Assembly: GCF_000004195.4 (NCBI RefSeq)
Contig: NC_030680.2
Span: 141,305,545 to 141,369,544 of the forward strand
Origin: Xenopus tropicalis
Lineage: Eukaryota > Chordata > Amphibia > Anura > Pipidae
DNA: 64,000 nt
Direction of reading: 5' to 3'
The notes beneath the pieces are model-generated. The model saw only the letters and a list, made by a program, of their open reading frames with translations. It searched no databases and was not told the DNA's origin. The first letter of the stretch is position 1; the number at the start of each line of letters is the position of its first letter. Shown piece by piece: positions 1-9,751 of this stretch. A program made the translations under genes and the position numbers.

Positions 1-182
1 TTCCGGTAAGGGGGCAAGTTTTGGAGGCATAAAAACCCAGTGTAAAGCCAAACAGAGCCTTCTGCAGGCTGCCAGTCCCCATAGGGGCTACCAAATAGCC
101 AATTAAAGCTCTTATTTCTTTATTAATGCTTGTGTTGCTCCCCAACACTTTTAATGTGGTCATAAAAGGTTGGGGATCCCTG
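1..182 (-). mobile_element. hAT-like non-autonomous element (GGGGTCCCCAACC family), partial
   Basis: The sequence ends in GGTTGGGGATCCCTG at 182, the reverse complement of the CAGGGRTCCCCAACC end seen in the complete copies at 29744 and 60812. The body shares their TTGTGTTGCTCCCCAACAC and GGCTACCAAATAGCC segments. The left part lies outside the window. It is non-coding. The hAT assignment comes from the 8-bp target duplications of the complete copies. Confidence 0.85.
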
Positions 183-1066
183 CCTTACCTATATCAGCAA
201 TAGCTGTGAAAATACCGTTTGCATTTCGGAATCTTAATTGATCTCGTGAAAACTGTGCTTGTTTATTTTCACCGTCGAATCCATCGAGAGCGCTCCCAAT
301 TCCTAAAGAGAGTTTCCCAATTTCCATGCATTAATTAAAATGAGAGTGCCGCTACCCTCTTTCAAAGTTAATTACTTTTTACTTTTCCCTTTATGAGTCC
401 ATTCCCCGCGCCCGGCTCGGAAGATATTATTCCCTTTCACTGTCAGCACCAACCAGATTTAGGCTTTGATCTTCATCTTCTTTGTTGCAGTTGTTACAGT
501 TAATAATTCAGAAATTCCAGCAGAGGGCAGCCAAGCAGGAATAATGACTTGTGTTAAACACTTTCCCTTCTGTAATGATTTTAGTTTCTACCAACGTTTA
601 CATTTGTTGTTTATGGGATAAAAAAAAAAAGCACAGATATATCTGATATCTAAGGTATTGCCTAAATGTAGGTTCAGCCTCCAAACATCCCTTTAAACAC
701 TCCCTTTCTATATAAAAAGCAGCTGTGCATGGGTTGCTCAGAGCTCTTTAATGGGTACTGGGGTTATAATGCATTTAATCCATTTATTTATATAAAGTAC
801 TACTTTTCAATCTATGGCTTTTTGGTATTTAGCTAGGGGTGCATTTTCGGCACCCCCTTTGCCATAGATGTGGGGCTTGTGATTACTTTCACTTTCCTTT
901 TGCACTTTCTTGATGTCCCTGCACTCCTCACATTCCCCTCATTGTGTACCCTGTGCATGGGCATCAGGCCCCCTATTTTGGCACATAAGATTTTGGGCAA
1001 ATTGTGCCCCAAAATGTCAATTGCCTGCTTGCTGATATTGTGAATTTGGAGACTGAAGGAAACCGG
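183..1066. other. Mostly unique sequence, no gene seen
   Basis: No repeat family is recognised and no convincing ORF is present. Bases 200-420 are non-repetitive, carry TTAATTA-type and TTTGCAT-type motifs and retain CpGs (candidate conserved non-coding element, by appearance only). A poly-A run sits near 620-632. Confidence 0.4.
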
Positions 1067-1166
1067 ATTTATATTATTTATATAGTGTAAGTAAGGTTTA
1101 TTTTGCCCAGCTTACACAATAGAAAAGAATTTGGAATGATCTCTTAGGGTGACAGGTCCCCTTTAA
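1067..1166 (-). mobile_element. Terminal part of a T2-like TTAA MITE
   Basis: Read from the right on the minus strand this begins TTAAAGGGGACCTGTCACCC, a T2-type end (TTAAAGGRR). The opposite end was not found, so it is a fragment. Its TTAA coincides with the left end of the next element at 1163, so the two abut and share one TTAA. Confidence 0.55.
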
Positions 1167-1631
1167 AGGAGAAGGAAAGGTAAAAACTAAGTAAGCTTTA
1201 TCAGAAAGGTCTATGTAATACAGCCATAAGCACTCACAGAAACACTGCAATGAGTTCTCTATCAAAAGATTTGTTGTGTCTGTTTTCCCCTGCCAGAGGC
1301 ATGCAGTTCTCTGCTCTCTCCCCTCTCCTGCTCCCCCCTCCCTCAAGAATGCTAAGAACTCACTCCCCCCTTAGGAATGTGGATCTGAGCCAATCAGCAG
1401 GAAGCTTCCTTTTAGTCTTACTAACTGTTCATGTACAGGGGTCTGGGTCTTGGTGCAGGAGTGAGGCATTATGGGAACTTTCTTTACACAGCTCAGTGTT
1501 TTTTCTTCCTGTTTGGCTTCTGATCATCTGAACAGGTGAAATACGGGGAGACTTAAGGGCACTATTGAGAGAACTGAAGGTATGCCTGCAGCTTGAGATT
1601 AACTCTTTATTAGCCTTTCCTTCTCCTTTAA
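1163..1631 (+). mobile_element. T2-type MITE, complete
   Basis: The terminal inverted repeat TTAAAGGAGAAGGAAAGG at 1163 matches the reverse complement of the right end at 1614-1631. The length is 469 bp. TTAA at both ends fits the TTAA target preference of T2/Kolobok-like elements. The interior is rich in CT tracts and has no transposase. Overlapping ORFs across it are short and shared by both strands, so I do not call them. Confidence 0.85.
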
Positions 1632-2421
1632 CAATAAGTGAGGTTGCAGATCAGGCAATACATATACAAAGTTATACTTTCTTATTGTCTCCATTGTGTC
1701 CTAAAGTTACCCTTCTGGTGGTGCAGTCCTGCCTTATTGTACCTGCTATTCCCCACCTTCCTAAATACTGGCCTGTGATGTAAATAAAGGGGCCCCAGAA
1801 TAGAACGAGGCAGGAGCTGAGGGTACGGGGCCATGACAAGGACAGGAAAAAGGCCCAGGGAAAGTGTTTGGTGAAGGGGAGTATGGGTAATGTAGTCCTG
1901 AAGGGGATTGGCTGGAGTGAAGAAAGAAGGAGACAAGCGGGGAGGAGCATAGGGGAAAGTGGCCATTTTGAGAGAACAAGCTCCCACCCTCCCTCCCTGA
2001 TTTGAGAAGAAAAAAGAGGGTTGAAAGGGAGATGGGAGGTACAAGACCATAGTCGCAGCCAAGGATTTAATAGACAAAGGAGAGGCAGGCAGGGATTACA
2101 GCCATAGGTCAGTGGGGGTTAGAGAAAGTGGGTTTTAACCTCAAGGAAATAATTGCAGTGGGGGCAGGTACAGCTTCCACAAAGCAGCCTTTAGCGGCTT
2201 ATTGTTATTGTGTTATCAAGAGATTAAGATATGTTATTTAATTACATTACTATGTTATTGTTAAGTCGGGTTATGTGGAATAATGGCAAATGTTATACTG
2301 TTGCAAATAAATGCGCTGCGGCCTTTTCTATCCACAAAAGGGTTGTTGTGTGAGTGAAAATTAGAAAATCCTGTTAGGATCTCACAGTGTGCTCTAAAGG
2401 GATTTTACTCACTATCCCTTA
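1632..2421. other. Unique sequence, no gene seen
   Basis: Purine-rich stretch (1795-2110) followed by AT-rich DNA. Several ORFs of 70-130 codons on the minus strand overlap one another in different frames, lack any recognisable domain and reflect the low stop density of purine-rich DNA. No repeat family recognised. Confidence 0.4.
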
Positions 2422-2480
2422 CATAGTAACATAGTAAGCTGGGTTGAAAAAAGACATACGTCCATCACGTTCAACCATAA
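2422..2480 (-). mobile_element. CR1-like LINE 3' tip
   Basis: ACATAGTAACATAGTAAG followed by GGGTTGAAAAAAGACATACG and GTTCAACCATAA is the reverse complement of the 3' end seen in the longer copies ending at 13330, 25919 and 26999. Only about 59 bp remain, the usual severe 5' truncation of a LINE copy. Confidence 0.75.
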
Positions 2481-2507
2481 TTTGTGTGCATTTGGGTAAA
2501 ATGAGCC

Positions 2508-3016
2508 TAAAGGAAAACTATACCCCCAAACAATGTCGGTCTCTATACAAATATATTGCATAAACAGCTCATATGTAAAACCCTGCTTTATCTAAATAAA
2601 CCATTTTCATAAAAATATACTTTTTTAGTAGTATGTGCCATTGGGTAATCCTAAATAGAAAACTGCCATTTTAAGTACTAAGGGCCGCCCCCTGGGATCA
2701 TAGGATTCACAGTGCACACAAACAAGCCAAGGCACACATACATCCTAGGCCCCATCAGCCAATGAATGGGCAGAGTTCTGCCTTTTGCTCCCACACTACT
2801 TCCTGTTACAGTTAGAGCTGCATCACTTCCTGTCAGCTGATCTCTGAGGGAGGACACGGCCCATCACTAAATGGCGGCTCAAGGGAAAGGATGTAAAAGG
2901 GCAATATTTACTGATATATATATTCCAGTTTGGGGAGATTCTTTAATAGGTCACTTAACATAATTAAAACTGTCTGTTGGTTACGTATTCATTCTGGGGG
3001 TATAGTTTCCCTTTAA
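2508..3016 (+). mobile_element. T2-type MITE, ACTATACCCCC subfamily, complete
   Basis: The left end TAAAGGAAAACTATACCCCC mirrors the right end, whose reverse complement is TTAAAGGGAAACTATACCCC. The length is about 509 bp. The interior holds a block (GGGCCGCCCCCTGGGATCAT at about 2683, CTTCCTGTTACAGTTAGAGC at about 2800) that recurs at 5175, 16425 and 40246, which identifies those fragments. Confidence 0.85.
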
Positions 3017-3595
3017 GTTGCAGTGCACTTGTTTCTTATAGCATCTGTGTGTAAAAAACATCATTTCCGGTGTACAGTGTCCCTAACGGCACTACCATCT
3101 GATTTACTTGGTTCCAGCAATGGAGGCAAGGTGTGCCCCAACATACTGTACTATAAATGCAGGTAAATACACTTTAAAGCTCTCTTTAAAAGCATAAACT
3201 ATTACTTAGAAATGTAGGGTATGCCTGGGCCTGATTTAATCAACCCAAATTAATTCATTAGCCTAATTAATGTAGGGACTGACATAAATTGTTAATAACT
3301 CCATGTTTCACATGCAATAAAATGGGTCATCCCAGTCAGCCAATGGGGTTACACTGTCTTATGGCCATAATTGCATTGCTTACCCCACAGCTGTCTCTGC
3401 CATTTGTAATTAGACCACGACGGCTGCACAAATTGTTTCACAGCTTAATGATTTCTGATCTACAAACAAAAGTGTGCATTATTGCCCAGCCCCCCCCCCT
3501 ACGTGGGGTATAGATGTACAGCCATGTTTGTTGTTGTTTTTATTTATTATCATTGAAGTCTATTATCATCGATACCAATGAATCAATGAATGTGA
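3017..3595. other. Unique sequence, no gene seen
   Basis: AT-rich DNA with a poly-C run near 3490-3499. ORFs of 70-80 codons here have no recognisable domain and no supporting splice or promoter context. Confidence 0.4.
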
Positions 3596-4635
3596 TACAG
3601 GTATGGGATCCGGAAACCCATTATCCAGAAGTTCCGGATTATGGAAAGGCCGTCTCTCATAGACTCCATTTTATTAAAACAATTACATTTTTAAAAAGTA
3701 TTTCCTTTTTCTCTGTAATAATAAAACAGTACCTGTACTTGATCCCAACTAAGATATAATTACCCCTTATTGGGGGCAGAACAGCCCTATTGGGTTTATT
3801 TAATGGTTAAATGATTCCCTTTTCTCTGTAATAATAAAACAGTACCTGTACTTGATCCCAACTAAGATATAATTACCCCTTATTGGGGGCAGAACAGCCC
3901 TATTGGGTTTATTTAATGGTTAAATGATTCCCTTTTCTCTGTAATAATAAAACAGTACCTGTACTTGATCCCAACTAAGATATAATTACCCCTTATTGGG
4001 GCAGAACAGCCCTATTGGGTTTATTTAATGGTTAAATGATTCCCTTTTCTCTGTAATAATAAAACAGTACCTGTACTTGATCCCAACTAAGATATAATTA
4101 CCCCTTATTGGGGGCAGAACAGCCCTATTGGGTTTATTTCATGGTTAAATGATTCCCTTTTCTCTGTAATAATAAAACAGTACCTGTACTTGATCCCAAC
4201 TAAGATATAATTACCCCTTATTGGGGGCAGAACAGTCCTATTGGGTTTATTTAATGGTTAAATGATTCCCTTTTCTCTGTAATAATAAAACAGTACCTGT
4301 ACTTGATCCCAACTAAGATATAATTACCCCTTATTGGGGGCAGAACAGTCCTATTGGGTTTATTTAATGGTTAAATGATTCCCTTTTCTCTGTAATAATA
4401 AAACAGTACCTGTACTTGATCCCAACTAAGATATAATTACCCCTTATTGGGGGCAGAACAGCCCTATTGGGTTTATTTAATGGTTAAATGATTCCTTTTT
4501 CTCTGTAATAATAAAACAGTACCTGTACTTGATCCCAACTAAGATATAATTACCCCTTATTGGGGGCAGAACAGCCCTATTGGGTTTATTTAATGGTTAA
4601 ATGATTCCCTTTTCTCTGTAATAATAAAACAGTAC
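3596..4635 (+). mobile_element. TA-flanked MITE left end carrying 113-bp satellite array A
   Basis: The left terminus TACAGGTATGGGATCC starts at 3596 and runs through the MITE half (about 135 bp). It leads into eight complete tandem monomers starting at 3731, 3844, 3957, 4069, 4182, 4295, 4408 and 4521: seven are 113 bp and one is 112 bp, because of a GGGGG/GGGG difference. The array stops at the AGTAC monomer boundary (4635). The right MITE terminus (CCCATACCTGTA) found at arrays B, D, E, G and H is missing, so this copy is truncated. Confidence 0.9.
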
Positions 4636-5174
4636 ATATAGAATATACAGTAGAACTAAGGATTCCATGTTTCTCGGGACATATAGAATATAGAACTAAT
4701 GATAGAACTAATGATCCCATGTTGAACTCCTGCCAGACAGGCCACTAATTGGCCACGTTCCAGAGATACAATAAGCTTCGCTAATGACAACAGTGCATGA
4801 TACAGGGAAGCGTTTTTATTTGCCTCCTCCATATAAGTTCCATTAGCAAGGACGCCACCATTCTGCATGAAGCCAGGGTTTCCGCAACACTAAACAATAT
4901 TGAGGGCTAAAGTGAAGTTATAAATGAACGTGACACTGAGTGGTTAGTTGGAGGAAGCTTGTAATGCCGAAAGGAAGCGACTCTGTCACTAGTTCCTATT
5001 AGCTCTAATACCCGATTAAGAGTTAAGGGTATAGAGATATCCCTCCTTACGGTGCCGTATGATTTATGTGCAAAATCCTATTAACCCAAAACATCCAGGT
5101 TGATTCTCTAGGATGCAGCCTGTGGAGCAATACAGCACAGTTAGTGAGATATTGTTTGCCATTCTATCCTTCCC
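4636..5174. other. Unique sequence with a short local duplication
   Basis: At 4636-4720 the motifs ACATATAGAATATA and GAACTAATGAT are each repeated, a small local duplication directly at the truncated edge of array A. The rest shows no recognisable repeat or gene. Confidence 0.4.
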
Positions 5175-5587
5175 TAATATAGCGCACCCAACAGCTCATA
5201 TATAAAACCCTACTTCATCCAAATAAACCATTTCATATAAATAAATCTTTTCTTTAGCAGTATTGGCTAATCCTAAATAGAAAATTGCCATTTTAAGTAT
5301 TAAGGGCCGCCCCCTGGGATCATAGGATTCATTGTGCCCAGAAACAAATCAAGGGCACATACGTGTAAGGTCACATCAGCCAATGAATGGGCAGAGTTCT
5401 GCCTTTTGCTCCCACACTACTTCCTGTTACAGTTAGAGCTGCATCACTTCCTGTCAGCTGATCTCTGAGGGGGCACACAGCCCATCACTAAATGGCGGCT
5501 CAAGGGAAAAGATGTAAAAGGGCAATATTTACTGATATATATATTCCAGTTTGGCGAGATTCTTTAATAGGTCACTTAATATTCATT
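5175..5587 (+). mobile_element. T2-type MITE, ACTATACCCCC subfamily, truncated at both ends
   Basis: It matches the interior of the complete copy at 2508 from AACAGCTCATATRTAAAACC through GGCCGCCCCCTGGGATCAT to TAATAGGTCACTTAA. Both TTAA termini are absent. It is followed directly by the next T2-like element. Confidence 0.8.
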
Positions 5588-6129
5588 CTTTTGAAAGAGC
5601 CTCACACAACACAGAAACCCCTAATATCCCTATCCCTGTAATCTGTGCCTTCAAAAAGTAGGAATAAATACCATTTTTATATGCTGAAATCCAGCTGCAA
5701 AACAGCTCTTCTCTTTCTGCATCATTTGAAATCCCGGCAGGGGAGGAGGGACTAAAACACTGATGTTACAAATTGTAACAACTTCTCCACAGCTTACAGA
5801 CAGCATGCAGGCACTATATAACCCACAATGCATTGCACTGTGATGTTCCTTTCCGTATTGACATCACGTGTGCAGCAGGGAATTGTGGGATTGGGAGGAG
5901 GCAGGCTGAAGGCTGAGGACAGGCGACTACTGTTACAGTTTATTTGAGTCATAAAGTAGTCAGCCAATCAGCAGGGGAACAGGGGGCGGGGCTTAGGGAA
6001 CTGTTCCAAACCATATTATTACATTAAAAATCATGAAAAGGCTGCATATTTTTTATTTGATATATATTGCAAAGTTGCTTGAAATTACTTTTCAAAAAGT
6101 ATAAGTGTTTGGGTGGAGTTCCCCTTTAA
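5588..6129 (-). mobile_element. T2-like TTAA MITE, ACTCCACCC subfamily, one end
   Basis: The right end at 6100-6129 reads as TTAAAGGGGAACTCCACCC in reverse complement, a T2-type terminus. The body includes ACCCACAATGCATTGCACTG and GGAGGAGGCAGGCTGAAGG. The left terminus is not seen, so 5588 is only an approximate junction with the preceding T2 fragment. Confidence 0.6.
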
Positions 6130-6403
6130 CCTGGCTGTACAAGTGAACAGTCTGTTGTCCCAGCATGAAGCTAAGATGATGTAGCCCTCAATTAAGGGGT
6201 CTGCATCCACATCACCCAAATATTTGCCCCATGGGGTTAATAATTGTCTCTGATTGTCGGATTTGTTTATGCTCATTTAGCACCCAGACCCAGTGTGCAG
6301 ATCCCCCTGTATACTGCCATTCTTAGAAAAGAGAGGGGCATCTGGGTGAAGTAAGAAAGCTGAAATTCAACCACTTCATTATGGCTTCAAGTTGCACACA
6401 CCT

Positions 6404-8411
6404 AGGGGCCTATTCATTACGTATGAATGCTAAAAATTCATAAGTTTTAGAACTGTGCGTATTTTCTGCAATTTTTTTGTTAATTTCCGCAACTTTTTAG
6501 TACTTTGCAACAATTTGTGCGACAAGAACATATTTGTTGCAACGAGTAGGAAAGTTTCGGATTCATTCAAGCTTCGGTATGGTGACTTCCCTTGGGCCGG
6601 GTTGCAGCTGCAGAGTGCCATTGAGCCCTATGGGAGACTTTCCTTGGGCCGGGTTGGAGCTGCAGAGTGCCATTGAGCCCTATGGGAGACTTTCCTTGGG
6701 CCGGGTTGGAGCTGCAGAGTGCCATTGAGCCCTATGGGAGACTTTCCTTGGGCCGGGTTGGAGCTGCAGAGTGCCATTGAGCCCTAAGGGAGGCTTTCCT
6801 TGGGCCGGGTTGGAGCTGCAGAGTGCCATTGAGCCCTATGGGAGACTTTCCTTGGGCCGGGTTGGAGCTGCAGAGTGCCATTGAGCCCTATGGGAGACTT
6901 TCCTTGGGCCGGGTTGGAGCTGCAGAGTGCCATTGAGCCCTATGGGAGACTTTCCTTGGGCCGGGTTGGAGCTGCAGAGTGCCATTGAGCCCTATGGGAG
7001 ACTTTCCTTGGGCCGGGTTGGAGCTGCAGAGTGCCATTGAGCCCTATGGGAGACTTTCCTTGGGCCGGGTTGGAGCTGCAGAGTGCCATTGAGCCCTATG
7101 GGAGGCTTTCCTTGGGCCGGGTTGGAGCTGCAGAGTGCCATTGAGCCCTATGGGAGACTTTCCTTGGGCCGGGTTGGAGCTGCAGAGTGCCATTGAGCCC
7201 TATGGGAGACTTTCCTTGGGCCGGGTTGGAGCTGCAGAGTGCCATTGAGCCCTATGGGAGACTTTCCTTGGGCCGGGTTGGAGCTGCAGAGTGCCATTGA
7301 GCCCTATGGGAGACTTTCCTTGGGCCGGGTTGGAGCTGCAGAGTGCCATTGAGCCCTATGGGAGACTTTCCTTGGGCCGGGTTGGAGCTGCAGAGTGCCA
7401 TTGAGCCCTATGGGAGACTTTCCTTGGGCCGGGTTGGAGCTGCAGAGTGCCATTGAGCCCTATGGGAGACTTTCCTTGGGGCAGGTTGGAGCTGCAGAGT
7501 GCCATTGAGCCCTATGGGAGTCTTTCCTTGGGCCGGGTTGGAGCTGCAGAGTGCCATTGAGCCCTATGGGAGACTTTCCTTGGGCCGGGTTGGAGCTGCA
7601 GAGTGCCATTGAGCCCTATGGGAGACTTTCCTTGGGCCGGGTTGGAGCTGCAGAGTGCCATTGAGCCCTATGGGAGACTTTCCTTGGGCCGGGTTGGAGC
7701 TGCAGAGTGCCATTGAGCCCTATGGGAGACTTTCCTTGGGGCAGGTTGGAGCTGCAGAGTGCCATTGAGCCCTATGGGAGACTTTCCTTGTGCCAGATTG
7801 TTGCTGCAGAGTGCCATTGAGCCCTATGGGAGGCTTTCCTTGGGCCGGGTTGGAGCTGCAGAGTGCCATTGAGCCCTATGGGAGGCTTTCCTTGGGTCAG
7901 GTTGGATCTGCAGAGTGCCATTGAGCCCTATGGGAGGCTTTTCTTGGGCCGGGTTGGAGCTGCAGAGTGCCATTGAGCCCTATGGGAGACTTTCCTTGGG
8001 TCAGGTTGGAGCTGCAGAGTGCCATTGAGCCCTATGGGAGACTTTCCTTGGGCCGGGTTGGAGCTGCAGAGTGCCATTGAGCCCTATGGGAGACTTTCCT
8101 TGGGCCGGGTTGGAGCTGCAGAGTGCCATTGAGCCCTATGGGAGACTTTCCTTGGGCCGGGTTGGAGCTGCAGAGTGCCATTGAGCCCTATGGGAGACTT
8201 TCCTTGGGCCGGGTTGGAGCTGCAGAGTGCCATTGAGCCCTATCAGAAAGGTTTTCCCACTGTTTACGTTCGTTCGGATACAAAATTATTGTGACTAATA
8301 CGATTTTTTCGTAAGCATTTTCGTGATATTTGCGATCATCAGAAATTATCGTATCTAATCCGAATTTCACCCATTTCGCGATTCGAACTCGTACTTTGAT
8401 GAATCAGCCCC
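6404..8411 (+). mobile_element. Palindromic-end MITE expanded by a 52-bp minisatellite
   Basis: The left end GGGGCCTATTCATTAC (from 6405) is mirrored by the right end, whose reverse complement is GGGGCTGATTCATC (to 8411). About 170 bp of AT-rich arm lies on each side of the 52-bp array. With the array collapsed to one unit the element would be about 400 bp, a normal MITE size. No target duplication was established and no transposase is present. Confidence 0.65.
6577..8243 (+). repeat. 52-bp minisatellite, about 32 copies
   Basis: The repeated unit runs, for example, from 6631 to 6682. It contains GGGAGACTTTCCTTGGGCC, GGGTTGGAGCTGCAGAGTGC and CATTGAGCCCTAT. The period stays at 52 bp, so copies rotate through all reading frames and encode nothing continuous. 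Most copies are identical. Variants cluster near the 3' side (7730-8030: GGGGCAGG, GGGTCAGG, TTGTGCCAGATTG). An isolated single unit of the same motif lies at 42836-42905 on the minus strand. Confidence 0.95.
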
Positions 8412-9347
8412 AAAGTATCAAAATTACCCCACCATTGTTGCATTTTTGTACTTTCTCCAGCTTTTATTTTCCGTATGGGGCCTGCTCTGGTGCTGGGGAC
8501 TAGGAATAAATGCTAATTCAATCCAGTCCTGCCAGGAGCTTGAATGAACGGCTCATGTAAATGCGTTCTCGTATCCCGTTATATCTGCGGAAACAGATAG
8601 AGACATTTTATTTTGATAACAGTGTCACCGGCAAATGTAGGAGCACATCTCAGCCAGACAGAAAGCTGAGCCTATATACATACGTTATGGGCTATGACAC
8701 CTGTCTTGTCCTCTGTTGGGAAAGTACACAATTATCTGTGTACACATACTACTGACAATGACGTTAAGTGATTGTTGCGCTAACGCTCAGCTCGATGCCT
8801 GTCAGTGTTACTGGATCTAAAAAACATTTCATTTAGAACCAAAGCCGCCTAACGTTGCTCAAGTACAGCAAATATGTCAGAGCAGATAGGCTGGGGCTGT
8901 TCTGCATCTATCCAGGATTATCCGGAGCATCTCTAGTACAAAAAAAAAAAACCCACAAAAATTTTATTTCATTTCTATATTTTTTTTTATTTTGAATTAA
9001 CATATCAATTATTTGTAAAATTGTACTCGTTTTAATTGCATTTGCGTTTACTTATAGGCTCTGTTGTCTGCAGATATCTCATTTGCTGCATGAATGCCCG
9101 TGGAGTTTCAGGCCCTTTGTTCTTGGTGTAGATTTAGATAAAATATATATTGGAGCCTTGGGCCACAGAGCCCCACAGAGAGAACATAAAGATATTTTTT
9201 TAAGATATCATGGTTTCCAGAAATGATGTTTAATTTCTAAAAAGAATGATATTTGTGTGGGAATTAAATGACTGCTGTACCTGTTAATGAATTTGTAGTA
9301 TTTAACGTTCAGTTGAACCCAATAGACTGGATGAGGCTTTGTTTATA
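8412..9347. other. Unique AT-rich sequence, no gene seen
   Basis: Contains poly-A and poly-T runs near 8940-8990. No repeat family or coding region is recognised. Confidence 0.4.
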
Positions 9348-9355
9348 CAACAGAC

Positions 9356-9743
9356 TAGCGATGAGCGAATTTTTTCGCCAGGTATGGATTCGTAGTGAAT
9401 TTCCGCATTTCGAATTGTTTTGCGTAAGATGTGGGTGCCAATTGCGTTTCAGCATGGATAAAATTTGGCGCACGTAAGTTTTTTTTGTCGCGCGTCCAAT
9501 TGGGTGCGGCCACGTAAAATTGGGTGCAGTCGCATAAAATTGGGCAGGGTCACTTCAAAGAGGGCGTGGTCGTGTAAAAAAAAACCCTTGGCGACCAAAA
9601 AAGACGCCGGTGACAAAAAAGATGTGGGCGACAAAAAAGACGCAGGCAACAATTGCGTTTCACAATTTTTTCTCCATTTTGTAAATCTTGCCCTTTCGCC
9701 AAGTTTATGGCGAAACGAAACAGGACAGATTCGCTCATCACTA
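9356..9743. mobile_element. hAT-type MITE, TAGYGATGAGCGAA family, with 8-bp target duplication
   Basis: It begins TAGCGATGAGCGAA and ends TTCGCTCATCACTA. It is flanked by the perfect 8-bp repeat CAACAGAC at 9348-9355 and 9744-9751. The 8-bp duplication is the signature of the hAT superfamily. The interior has degenerate short tandem units (AAAATTGGGTGCRG, ACAAAAAAGACGC). This copy is the best evidence for the superfamily of all TGATGAGCGAA elements in the window. Confidence 0.9.
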
Positions 9744-9751
9744 CAACAGAC

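Noticed and set aside
1682..2077. 131-codon minus-strand ORF
   Set aside because: Purine-rich strand with few stops; two more ORFs overlap it in other frames and none has a domain.
3731..4634. CRISPR-like array
   Set aside because: The 113-bp units are contiguous with no unique spacers, and the genome is eukaryotic; it is a satellite inside a MITE.
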